DNA of 64,000 nucleotides, from NCBI GenBank assembly GCA_023101725.1, contig JALJCO010001293.1, positions 496,001 through 560,000 of the forward strand, written 5' to 3'. The first letter of the stretch is position 1; each line of letters begins with the position of its first letter. This stretch comes from Atherinomorus stipes (taxonomy: Eukaryota > Chordata > Actinopteri > Atheriniformes > Atherinidae). This document shows positions 23,048-32,203 of the stretch, one piece after another. Made by a program: the position numbers and the translations under genes. The notes beneath the pieces were generated by a model that saw only the letters and a program-made list of their open reading frames with translations, was not told where the DNA came from and did not search any database.

Positions 23048-24649
23048 GCTTGAACACTTACATTCACAGTGCATTGTGGGTATTTTATAGTGGATGATGT
23101 TTTTTTTTTTTTTTCTCTCGTTTATTGTACAAACCAAGTGGCATACATTCAACATAGCAACTTGAGCAAGTACAGGCACAGCACATAACAAGGGTTAATA
23201 TGAGGGGAAAAATAGGAACAGTAACTAAAAGCAAAACAGTTGTATGATAAAATAGTGATAATAATCAAATTAAATCGGATAAATGAAGAACTTCAGAAAA
23301 ATAATAAATACATTTAATTAAATAAATATAAAAAAACAAACAAAAAAAAACCTTAAGGCTACAGATAAAAGACAGCAATACAGGGCCATTATTCCTGATT
23401 AAATACTTTTAGATTTTCGTATACATTAAGGAGTTGTGTACCATGTTTGTTTTTTTTATCAGTCTTAAGGCACTGAGGTGGTTGTCCGCAAGAAATCTTT
23501 TAAAAGCTGAAAATAGTGGACGATGTAGTGGATGAAAAGTAGTGAACAGAATTCGAACAACTCTACAAAATGGTGTGCTCACTATATAGTGCACTGCATC
23601 AGTGATAGGGAGCGATTTCGAACACAGCTAGTCTGTAGCGGAGTCGCAAAATGGTGGTTTTTAGCCAGCTATTTGCAAGTCCTAGCATGTCTTACCTTTA
23701 GCTCGCCGCATAGGGGGCTAATCTTCGTTTGCTCCTGTTAGTTTCAAGTTAGCTAGGTTAGCATTTAGCCCAGAGTACAATGGCTGTCCCGAAACTGCTC
23801 TTTGCCCATTTTAGTATTTTCCAGGAGTGACAGCACAAGCGACATGGCAAGATGGCGACGGTGGGGAACGCCCAATTAGCTTCACTTTCAGCTATTTAGA
23901 CGTGACCGGATACTACGTCCTGTTTTTTTTTTTTTTTAAAGTCTTTACTTAGCAACCATCTCATACTTTGTTTGTAACTTGTTTGATTATGGATGGCTTC
24001 TCATCTGGGTGTGTTTTCTTGGAAACTTAGCAATGTTATATAAGGCCTTCTGTTATGGTTCTGATATGGCTGTATTTGTGTTGGCTTTGTCAAGAAATAT
24101 TTGTTCCATGTAGTATGTTCCTTTTTGTGTGTGTGTGTGTGGGGGGAGGGGGGGGTGCTTATTTGGATTTGTCTGATATATGTTTTCTACTGAGCATTTT
24201 TATTGTCTTTCTGAAGATTTTTGTGTTTTTCTGGTAGGGTCGAATGATTGATCGATTTCAGATCGAAACTGCGATTTCAGGCCACGCGATCACGTGATCG
24301 CCAAGCTGCGGTTTTTCCAGCGCTTCTGACTGAATTTAATGTTTAGTAAAATATAATGTTGAACTGTCTGCGCCATAAGATTTCATGACTCAGCAGTTAA
24401 GTTGCCAGCAGCGACCAACTGATACAACAGTCTAGTGAAAAATGCCGTCTGATCTGTAAAATCAGACCAAATTATTTTAATAGGAATGAAAATGCTAGTG
24501 AATTCCAACCAGTTTTCTTTTAACCTATAAAGTTTTGGGGTTTGCGCTGTGGACACGAGCAGACTTCGTAGGCTACGGAGAGTGCTACGTAGTCCGCACA
24601 CACCGAAGCAGCCTCCTGAAACGGTAGGCTGCTGAAATGGGACATCCTA

Positions 24650-24680
24650 GCAGACGAGAATTACCTATAGTGCTCCACTC
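24650..24680. other. unoccupied transposon site in unit B
   Basis: The sequence reads 'gaattacctatagtgctcc'. It joins the left and right flanks of the 10,829-17,506 insertion with TATA between them. Confidence 0.85.
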
Positions 24681-25049
24681 TAGTTGCCTAGTAACTGCAG
24701 ACTAGTTACGACTGTCTAGTTACGGCTTTCTTTCCGCTTTTTCCTTCAGCTACGATTTTCTGAGGCAAAAACTTTCTTTCTTTCTCTTTTTCGTTCGTTC
24801 GTTCTTTCTTTTTCTTTTACAGTATGCTCGCATATTTTTAAATTTTTCACAGAGATTTTCTGTTGTTTCTTACCAGTAAACCTTTATTTAACACTTAAAA
24901 ATCCACAAATATAACCAAATATTACACTTGTAGCTCTGCAGCTTCCCAGTCCTGGGAATTCCAGTGAATATACATGCATTTTTTCTTTTAAATAAATGCA
25001 TTTGAAAGTGAGCAAAATCTCTTCAGCCCTATTTTCTGGTGAGGTTATT

Positions 25050-26189
25050 CTAATCTTTCGTAGGTCTGGGATGGGGGTGATGGAGAGGGGGAGGGGAGCT
25101 GTTTGGAGATGGACAGGGGCTGATGGGTACGAGGGTAGGACAGGGAGAACTTGAAAGCTCTGAAGAGGACCTTGGTGTCGCTTGACTTGGATCAGCAACA
25201 TTGTCGTCCTGAATCCAGCCCGTCGGCCGTGTTTTCTTTCTTTGACACTTGGTTCTCGTCTGTTTTGTTTTTGAGTTGGGGTCTTTCTGGAATTCATCTT
25301 GGAGACGTCTCAGCTCATCTAATGGGGAATATGTCACAGTTTCCCTTTTGTGCTTCTTTTTCTTGCCGCTTCGACTCTCCTCCATCCCTGGTGGTACTCG
25401 GCTTGGACCAGCAACACTGTCATCTTGGGACCTGACCATCTTCCTTCTTTTCTTTCTTGGACTCTCTTCTGTCATGTGTTCATAGTTTGAGTCCACTTCC
25501 GTTGAGGATGGATTTATGAGACATTTCAACTCATCGTCTGAAGAGTCTGTCTCAGTTTCCCTTCCACGCTTCCTGATCGCGCTCTTTGTCTGGAGACCAA
25601 AACATTTCTTCCACTCACCCTTGTTTTCTATGGCAGCGCTCATTTGGCTTCTCAGCCTGGCAATCTGTCTGTCCTTCTTCCGAATCGTTTTTTCCAGCCG
25701 GCTTTCCTTCGCCTTACATTCCTCCCTGGTTTGTGCAAGTTTGGACTTCATCTCGTTCTCACTGCTCTCACAATCCATGCGATCCATTAAATGTCTGTTA
25801 GCGGATTGTAGCAGACACTGAATGCTAAATGAGGTGGACCTTTCTAGATCATTCAGCTGTTGATGCAGCCTTTGTCTGTGCAGTCTTTCATCCATAAACA
25901 TGCCCCAGTAATGCCGACACTGATATCTTGAAGTTTGCAACTCAGTGTTCAAATCCCTGACAATCTTTTCTTGCTCCTCAAGAGATCTCTGAAGACGTTC
26001 GATTTCTTCCAGCTGCTTTCTTGTCTGACGCTGCAAGATAGCATTTTTTGTGGCCAAGTATCTGCTTTTGTTTTTCTGGCTTATCACAGACCACCTAAGC
26101 CTTTGTATGCACGCAATGAATTTTTTTGTTTGTCTCTTGAAAGGAACAGTGTTGCGTGGAGATAATGTTTTCTTAACAGTTTTAGCCAT
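25050..26189 (-). CDS. intact copy C: 379-aa coiled-coil, basic, probably nuclear protein
   Basis: I do not recognise the family. The ATG at 26,187-26,189 has A at -3 and G at +4. The open frame continues upstream for 32 codons but without another ATG. Residues about 41-118 and 141-195 are heptad-rich and charged, likely coiled coils. Residues 211-222 are acidic (TETDSSDDE), a site type often phosphorylated. Basic clusters PRKKRRK (244-250) and GKKKKHKR (275-282) look like nuclear localisation signals. The motif D-D-S/N-V-A-x-P-S occurs twice, at 256 and 328. The last 45 residues are Ser/Pro-rich. No signal peptide or membrane segment is seen. It is a single exon and the only uninterrupted copy of three in the tandem array. 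A scaffold or chromatin role is only a guess. Confidence 0.65.
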   Translation of the reverse strand: MAKTVKKTLSPRNTVPFKRQTKKFIACIQRLRWSVISQKNKSRYLATKNAILQRQTRKQLEEIERLQRSLEEQEKIVRDLNTELQTSRYQCRHYWGMFMDERLHRQRLHQQLNDLERSTSFSIQCLLQSANRHLMDRMDCESSENEMKSKLAQTREECKAKESRLEKTIRKKDRQIARLRSQMSAAIENKGEWKKCFGLQTKSAIRKRGRETETDSSDDELKCLINPSSTEVDSNYEHMTEESPRKKRRKMVRSQDDSVAGPSRVPPGMEESRSGKKKKHKRETVTYSPLDELRRLQDEFQKDPNSKTKQTRTKCQRKKTRPTGWIQDDNVADPSQATPRSSSELSSSPCPTLVPISPCPSPNSSPPPLHHPHPRPTKD

Positions 26190-26347
26190 CTTGAATAAAC
26201 ACAAATCGTAAAAACTAGCTGCAGGATTTGTAGTGTAACAGAAAAAGTTGTTTCTTATTGATGCTTTTTGTCTGAGAGGGAACAAAATTATGTCTCGTTC
26301 TCAGATCGGACAGTCACTGACTACTGGCTGGGCAGAATAGAGTGAGG

Positions 26348-26400
26348 TATATATTCTGGAAGTTTAAAGCCATCACTTATGATGTCACAGGTGGGCGGGG
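26348..26400 (-). promoter_or_regulatory. promoter of gene copy C (TATA, CRE-like, GC box)
   Basis: On plus coordinates, the TATA block is at 26,348-26,354, TGATGTCA (CRE-like, one mismatch) at 26,380-26,387 and GGGCGGGG at 26,393-26,400. Read on the minus strand, they lie upstream of the ATG by 160-215 bp, in the order GC box, CRE-like, TATA. Conservation in all three units supports a real promoter, though the units are too similar to show selection. Confidence 0.55.
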
Positions 26401-26755
26401 CTTGCCTTTGATTAAAGAATTCTATTGTGTTGCCATGGAGATGCCATGGCCATAAGATTTGGCTGTTGTTGTTTTTTTTGTTTGTTAGTTTTTGTAATTA
26501 TTTTTTAATGCGTAAAAGAAATAGTAAAAAAAAAAAACTATAACAAGATATCAGCAGTTCAGATTTTAGCCGTCTGTTTGTGATTATGTTGAATAGTTGG
26601 CTTTGAGGCTGAAATAAGTATAATTGTGTGAAATTTGAAAACCAGCCAGCAGCTTCTGAACTCATCCTTAAAGATCCACTCTAATCGTTCTTGTAGTTAT
26701 TTTAAAATGTTCTCAGTGGTCTTTAAATCGTGATTATCGTGACTTTTTAATAGGG

Positions 26756-27094
26756 CTGTCAGATCAACAGATTTATGCAAAGAGATTATTCTGTGGAAGC
26801 TCTACTATTGTGTTTTTAAACTTATCATAACTTTAAATTATCATCCATACCATAAAAGTCTGAATTTGTCATTATCTGGATGAGGAGCTGATTTTTGGCA
26901 TGTAGATACCTTGTTACCAAGGTGAACTGGAAAACCACATATCCTCTTAATTTATGAAGTTCATTATAGTTTACAGCCTTATTTTTAAAATTTTATCATT
27001 AGGTGTCCAGAAACAAAGTCATCGCTGATGCCATTTTAAAAGTCTGAATTTGGTTTCATCTTAGTGAGACAAGCTGATTTAGGGAATATGGGAA
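26756..27094. other. unassigned, begins with a hAT-like terminus
   Basis: The duplication ends here. The text TAGGGCTGTCAGATCA at about 26,751 resembles hAT ends seen in fish MITEs, but I could not find the partner end. No gene is seen. Confidence 0.35.
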
Positions 27095-27293
27095 TACGCT
27101 GTACTTTTCTGCACTGCTTGTCCAGTTCAGGGTAGGGGGTTGCTGGAGTCTATCCCAGCTATTATCAAGCGAGAGGCAGGTACACTGTGGACAGGTCGTC
27201 AGTCTGTTGCACGGCCAACACGGAGAGACAGACAACCATGCACACTCACGTTCACTCTAAGAGGCAATTTAGAGTGACCAATGAAGCCAGATA
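27095..27293 (-). repeat. half of a dispersed tRNA-headed fish repeat, inverted
   Basis: The minus strand carries the distal half of a repeat common in fish, with blocks such as 'caatttagag', 'acaggtcgtcagtctgttg' and 'gagtctatcccagct' seen on the plus strand. Its proximal half lies at 27,603-27,790 in the opposite direction. Confidence 0.55.
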
Positions 27294-27301
27294 ACGGTTA
27301 G

Positions 27302-27594
27302 TAGAGCTGGGGGAAAAAAATCGATACACTGAAATATCGCGATATTTTCATATGCAGATTTCATATAGACATTCTAAAATGCAATATCGATCTATTTTAC
27401 CAATGAAATCTCGCGAGATTTCGTAAGATTACGGTGAAATCTTGCAAGATTTCACAAAAACCCGCGAGATATCTTGACTGAACAACGAAATCTCGCGAGA
27501 TTTCATTACTAAAATGGATTGATACCACATTTTTACATATCAGCATATGAAAATATTGCGATATTTCAGTGTATCGATTTTTTTCCTAGCCCTA
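27302..27594. mobile_element. hAT MITE with long TIRs and TCTCGCGAGA palindromes
   Basis: A 293-bp element whose ends are about 50-bp inverted repeats: TAGAGCTGGGG near the left tip, and TCGATACACTGAAATATCGC with its complement inside. The 8-bp flanks are ACGGTTAG and CCGGTTAG (7 of 8 match), as for hAT. It contains exact TCTCGCGAGA at 27,409-27,418 and 27,491-27,500. No coding frame. Confidence 0.85.
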
Positions 27595-27602
27595 CCGGTT
27601 AG

Positions 27603-27790
27603 CCGCTAGCACTGCAGCCTCACAGTAAGAAGATTGCTAGTTCGAGTCCCAGTTGGGGAGGGGGTTCAAACAATTCCAATGGTGGCCTTCCAGTGTGGAG
27701 TTTGCATGTTCTCCCCGTGTATGCGGGGGTTCTCTCCGGGAACTCTGGCTTCCTCCCACCATCCAATGACATGCATGTTAGGTTCATTGG
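27603..27790 (+). repeat. tRNA-headed half of the dispersed repeat
   Basis: A/B-box-like tRNA promoter text is visible ('gctagcactgcagcctca' and GTTCGAGTCCC). It is followed by the conserved 'gtttgcatgttctccccgtg' body, which I remember as abundant in fish genomes. Confidence 0.6.
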
Positions 27791-27940
27791 TTTAGGGATG
27801 CACGATATAATTGGCCCCCTATATCGGCCTTAAAACTGAGTATCGGCCACCCCACCAATATATAACTGATCAGGGCCCAGTTGTTCAAATCTTGGTTATT
27901 TTTTAACCAGCCGTTAAATACATTTAACCAACCATTAACT

Positions 27941-28137
27941 TATTTTTTTTTTGGGGGGGGGGGCACTAGTGGCCTTTATGTGACAGTATATAGCGACAGG
28001 AAAGGGGCAGAGAGAGTGGGGAGTGACATGCAGCAAAGGGACCTGGACCAGGAATCGAACCGGGGCCGACTGCGCTGAGGAACTGTAGTCTCTGTTCATG
28101 GGGCGGCTGCTCAACCAACTGAGCTAATCACCACCCC
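27941..28137 (-). mobile_element. tRNA-derived SINE with a 15-bp target duplication
   Basis: On the minus strand the head reads 'GATTAGCTCAGTTGGTTGAG' (A box) and later CGGTTCGATTCC (B box), as in a tRNA-derived pol III promoter. The body then ends in a G/T-rich tail. Both sides carry AACCAACCATTAACT (27,926-27,940 and 28,138-28,152), an exact duplication. Confidence 0.92.
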
Positions 28138-28270
28138 AACCAACCATTAACTGTAACGGTTATCTTGTTGTTCAAAATTCAGTTAACTTTAACCGTGTGT
28201 TATCTTGATGTTAAAGTCAACGCACCTAAGGACTGCTGCTAAAGTTTTAACGGTGTGGTTATCTCTCATT

Positions 28271-28482
28271 ATGGCGTTTGTTGCTAATGCTACGTCTATG
28301 CCAGTTCAGAGAGGGAAGAACAGTGTTTATCGTGGTCTTGATTTTGGCATCTGGGATTATTCTAACGAAGAGCTGCGCACCACTTCGGGAGAGAATCCAT
28401 TCAGGTCTATGTAATCCTTTGCGAGGTGATTTGGAGCGTGCAACAAACTGTGGACACGGACTAACTATTAAGAAAAATTAAT
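28271..28482 (+). pseudogene. Harbinger transposase N-terminal fragment
   Basis: Starting at an ATG near 28,271, one frame reads 'MAFVANATSMPVQRGKNSVY' and continues through LDFGIWDYSNEELR. The downstream half is in another frame with 'LCNPLRGDLERATNCGHGLT'. That resembles the remembered Harbinger pattern of a short acidic N terminus followed by an R-x-x-I-x-x-L-C-x-x-L-R-x-D-L block and an H-x-L-T motif. One frameshift separates the two, and no catalytic DDE region remains. Confidence 0.5.
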
Positions 28483-28597
28483 ATCTTGCTTCTATGGTCT
28501 GAATTACATTTTCTTCATCGGCAGAGAAATTTCTGACTTTCTTTTTCCTTGAAGTGAAAGGGATCATTTGCTTATCAATACTGTGGTGTGGCACAGA

Positions 28598-29177
28598 CTT
28601 TACACCTGGTCCGTGAGCGCAGCGCCGCGCAGCGGCTTAGCTGCGACTTCCTCGGCGCGAGCATTTACACCGTTCACTGTGTGGCCGCGCAGCACACCCG
28701 CGAGTGCACCAGCTGTTGTTGATTGGTGACATCACGGAATCACGAGAGGACTGCTAGATCGCCTGTGATTCTCATCCAAATGGTTCATTTTGTCCACATG
28801 TTCATGCGTCATGGTTTCTTATTTCACTGTAACCTTGTGGACACGGAGATGCTGTCATGTTCAGGTAGTTCAGCAGTTTAAAAACTGCACGGTGGCTTTT
28901 GTTTAGGAAGTTAACGGATATTTTACACTGAACCTGTGTCTGACTTCCTGTCTGGTTCCATCTGAACTACTGATATTGACGCGGTGTCGGTGCGTGGAGC
29001 GTCAAAAATAGAGCTGGCGCGTATCTGTAGCGCAGCGGCACGGCATGCCGGAGCGACGACGGACCGCTCACGCGCCGCAGCGTGAGCAATATGTTTCACA
29101 CCATTGATTACATGGGCGCGATCCGGTGCGCAGGGCGCGCCGCTGCGCTGCGCTCACGTCACGGACCAGGTGTAAAG
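28598..29177. mobile_element. GC-rich TIR element (CTTTACACCTGGTCCGTGA ends)
   Basis: A 580-bp element with CTTTACACCTGGTCCGTGA at the left end and its complement at the right, then GC-rich subterminal repeats of CGCAGCG. No coding frame, and no clear target duplication. Confidence 0.75.
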
Positions 29178-29186
29178 CCGGGGTTA

Positions 29187-30375
29187 AGGCGGATTTCCAC
29201 CGGGTCCGTTTGCGGTGCGTTACGGCTGCGGTGCGATGTAGTTCCGACCTCTACAGAGCAGCAGCTCCCACCGCGACCGTGTCAGACACGGCGCACCTGC
29301 GACTGCAGTCCGTGCTACCACCAGATAAATCTGATAAAGCACATTTGCAGGATCACATGATAATGATCAGGAGGGCTGGATAAATGTCCAGTGGTGTATG
29401 CGCGCAATAAATGTCCTACATACAGTCACTTTTCCCTTCATTGTCCAACTTAAACCAGCAGACGCATTTCATTCATAATATATGCTCATTTATTGTAGGC
29501 TACAGCCATACACAACATATTTACATTTTTAACAATTAACTTACCATGCACAATCTATCCCAATAATTGATCATACCACAACTTTCTTGCTTTCTTCGCT
29601 GCAAACTCAGCAATAACTCTTTATAATCCAGTTTGAATGTAGGCTCATTACATGTCTAACAAATAGAAGTGCAAACCTGCACAGTCCGTTAGGTACGCAA
29701 ATCATTTTTAATTACTCTCAACTTTAAAATGCTTCGCTTACCCGATGCCGCCGTTAAAGGAAGAGTTAAAATCCTGAGTGCAACCACACAGTTCCTTCAA
29801 TCTATTTGATCTAAAAAATTATTTTCAAATCACACATCATAGTTGGAGATCTTGATCAGTCTTTTTCCTGTATGTAAATCCACTGTGATGGTATTTTTTT
29901 ATTTAGTTGTTTTATGTGACCTAGACAGAGAGACGAAAATCAACTGTGATTAATGTAGGCTATTTATCAAAATGAAAAAAAAAAACCACACAGCAGGAAT
30001 GCAGGCGCGAGGTCCTGGATGCGCAGGTGACACAGTCCATGCTTGACTTCTAACCTGAAGTCACTAATGTTACTGTAGTTTATGCCATCACAACTCTCCG
30101 GGAGGCTTTTATTCTTAAATTTACCGGATGCTTTACTTTGTTCCCGTGTCCGGTTTCCCGTCTGGTCCGGTCTGCGCTGCAAAGCTTGACGCGCTCTGGG
30201 AGCATGCTGCGCCAGAGATAGGAGCGGCGCGGCGAGACGCACCTGGGACGGATCTGGGATGCATGCGTCATGTGTCTGGTGTGAGCCACGCCACTGACAA
30301 TAACGGCTGCGACTTGCTCCGGAAGCCGTACCGCAGCCGTAATGCACCGCACACGGACCCGGTGGAAATCCGCCT
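29187..30375. mobile_element. PIF/Harbinger-type MITE, TTA target duplication
   Basis: A 1,189-bp element beginning AGGCGGATTTCCACCGGGTC and ending with its complement. Inverted similarity extends about 48 bp (CCGTnTGCGGTGC...). TTA flanks both ends (29,184-29,186 and 30,376-30,378). No transposase; the interior is AT-rich. Confidence 0.85.
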
Positions 30376-30378
30376 TTA

Positions 30379-30633
30379 GTCTGTTGGCGGAGACCTGATC
30401 AGTGATGTAGTACACCTGTGAAGAGTGATTGAACCCAATTGTCTGGGACCAGAGGAGATAAAGAGGGCAGGAGGAAGGAGAAAGTTGGAGAGAGTTCGGT
30501 ATGGGAGCCAGATGAGAGAAACAGCTACCCTGAGCTATGATTGTGGTGTGGCACCAAGGTGGGCGGGTGCTGTTCGCAGCTTTTAGTGCTGCCGGCAGTG
30601 AAGACAGCTGACTAGGGGAGCTGCATCCTGCTG
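30379..30633. other. unassigned flank of the hAT element
   Basis: Purine-rich 'gagataaagagggcaggagg' text reminds me of fish LTR sequence, but no second LTR is in view. It continues after the hAT insertion at 31,744-31,972. Confidence 0.3.
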
Positions 30634-30641
30634 GTTGGGAG

Positions 30642-31735
30642 CAGTGTTGGGAACATTACTTTAAAAAAGTAATTAATTATAGTTACTAATTACTTCTCCA
30701 AAAAAGTAATGGCGTTAGTAACTGAGTTACAGCTTTATAAAAATAACTAATTACTTGGAAAAGTAATTTTTCCGTTACTTTTTAATGTTCCTTTAGATGT
30801 AATTTTAAGTTAATCTCAATTAACCTATTAAATTAATCTTTATGTTGAATTTATATAAAAGTGAATATCAGATCTGACTAATGAATGAAATCAATGGAAA
30901 CTATACAGAATAAATTAACTATTAACTATACAGGAAAATCATTGTCACTCCGACTGATGGATGTTGTGGCTCCGTCTCCTTCTCAGGAGAGGAGCTTCAT
31001 GTGGTTATGACATGAAAAGAAACACGAACTAATCAACGTTTCCCATCATGTTCGTGGTTTTTGTTTGTTTGTTTTTTATCTCTGAAGGAAACTGATGTTT
31101 GTATTGATTCCAGTTTATAATTCTCCCCATTGTGCGCACGTGTGGTTTACAATGACAGTCCATCATCATCATCATCATCGTTTCTGTACCGCTCCGGTCA
31201 GATGAAGACAGATCCAATGTGCAGAACTCGTGTATCTTTAGTATTAACTATGAACTGAATCCGGGTCATGGGTGAAAGAAATAATTCAGGGAAAGTCGTT
31301 ACTCGAACTATGATGCTGTTTTCTTCTTAAACTGGATGTAATCGCGCTGCGTCTGTCGGGTTGGTGACGTCGTACGTCCTGTATAGGTCCGCAGGTCTCG
31401 CAGCAACCTTTTTACTCCAACATGAGTGTGTGGAGAGGCATGTGTCTGCAGTCCTGGAGACCGCAGGTTGCTGCTGAGTGTATGGGCGAGTGTCTCCAGG
31501 TATTTGCGTATCACTCCGCCTCCTCTCTGCGAGAGGACCAGCACAATATAGTCCCCCAAAAAGTGAAACTTCTCTTCCATAGAAACAAAACTGAATCTCA
31601 CATAACAATAGTAACGCGCTGTCAGTGAAGGCCAGTAACGGAAACGGGGTTGTAATTAGTTAGATCAACCCGTTACTGAAAAAGTAGTGCCGTTAGTAAC
31701 GCCGTTTATTTCTAACGCCGTTATTCCCATCACTG
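30642..31735. mobile_element. nonautonomous hAT element, exact 8-bp target duplication
   Basis: The 1,094-bp element begins CAGTGTTGGGAACATTAC and ends with the complement of CAGTGATGGGAATAACG. GTTGGGAG flanks both sides (30,634-30,641 and 31,736-31,743). The subterminal repeats are GTTAGTAAC-like. No transposase frame. Confidence 0.92.
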
Positions 31736-31743
31736 GTTGGGAG

Positions 31744-31972
31744 GGGAGGCCTGACACGTCCTTTAGATAGCTAGGGACGGGGGATAAGTGAGTGCCTTCG
31801 CCATAATCTTTGAGAATCTCTCCACTTCTTGGTGATTCCAGACATCATCCTGCCAAGCTTGTTCATCTGCCTGTGGTCCATCAGCCATGACGCCTTCCAG
31901 TCCTGTGGGAGGTTCCAATACTCAGCCCCCATGAGGGGGTCTTGTCGCCAGACCCGGGCAGGATAAGATGAC
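31744..31972. other. unassigned sequence
   Basis: Continuation of the host sequence interrupted by the hAT element. A 72-codon minus-strand frame (31,771-31,989) has no family motif I know. Confidence 0.3.
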
Positions 31973-32203
31973 TTATTAGGCCCGAGCACCGAAGGCGGTG
32001 CGAAGGCCTATTGAAATGCAAATGTTTATTAGGCCCGAGCACCGAAGGCGGTGCGAAGGCCTATTGAAACTCTAGCGTTTATTAGGCCCGAGCACCGAAG
32101 GCGGTGCGAAGGCCTATTGTAATGCAAGCGTTTATTCTTCGTTATTATTAGGCCCGAGCACCGAAGGCGGTGCGAAGGCCTATTGTTTTGCAAATGTTTA
32201 TTA
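31973..32203. repeat. four tandem 53-66 bp palindrome-bearing repeats
   Basis: Copies start at 31,973, 32,026, 32,079 and 32,145. Each begins TTATTAGGCCCGAG and contains GCACCGAAGGCGGTGC, a 6-bp stem with a 4-nt loop, then GAAGGCCTATTG and a variable tail. They form the left edge of the 32-38.8 kb array. Confidence 0.92.

Larger units (their letters stand above)
20873..23629. mobile_element. TIR element (AGCTGTGTTCGAAAT ends), unit B
   Basis: Copy of 7,028-9,754 with the same ends. Here the right inverted repeat is a perfect 15-bp match. Confidence 0.7.
3757..26755. repeat. tandem segmental duplication array (units A, B, C)
   Basis: Unit A spans about 3,757-17,790 including a 6.7-kb insertion at 10,829-17,506. 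Unit B spans about 17,790-24,755. Unit C is partial, about 24,755-26,755. The start codons of the three gene copies lie at 5,084, 19,157 and 26,189. The B-to-C period is 7,032 bp, and A-to-B is 14,073 bp, or about 7.4 kb without the insertion. Unit order is gene (minus strand), promoter, AT-rich spacer, a TIR element holding a nested hAT, the hAT-MITE fragment, the TG/G tract, then the next gene. Differences are mostly single substitutions, microsatellite length, a G-rich insertion in A and small deletions, so the duplication looks recent. Confidence 0.9.
27868..28590 (+). mobile_element. PIF/Harbinger-like remnant interrupted by a SINE
   Basis: A GGGCCCAGTTG-type terminus near 27,870 leads into a deleted transposase fragment (28,271-28,482). 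A SINE splits the 5' region. I could not place the right end. Confidence 0.45.

Noticed and set aside
26190..26285. Upstream extension of the copy C gene by 32 codons
   Set aside because: The extension has no ATG and only a TTG at its head. The first ATG, with good context, is at 26,189, and the TATA box predicts transcription starting just upstream.
27603..27660. Functional tRNA gene
   Set aside because: A and B boxes are present but no acceptor or anticodon stem pairs, and the SINE body follows.
28080..28137. Functional tRNA gene on the minus strand
   Set aside because: It is the head of a SINE with target duplications; the cloverleaf is not maintained.
31973..32203. CRISPR-like spaced repeats
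   Set aside because: The repeat is longer than the variable part, only four copies exist, and the genome is eukaryotic. They match the ends of the adjacent repeat array.
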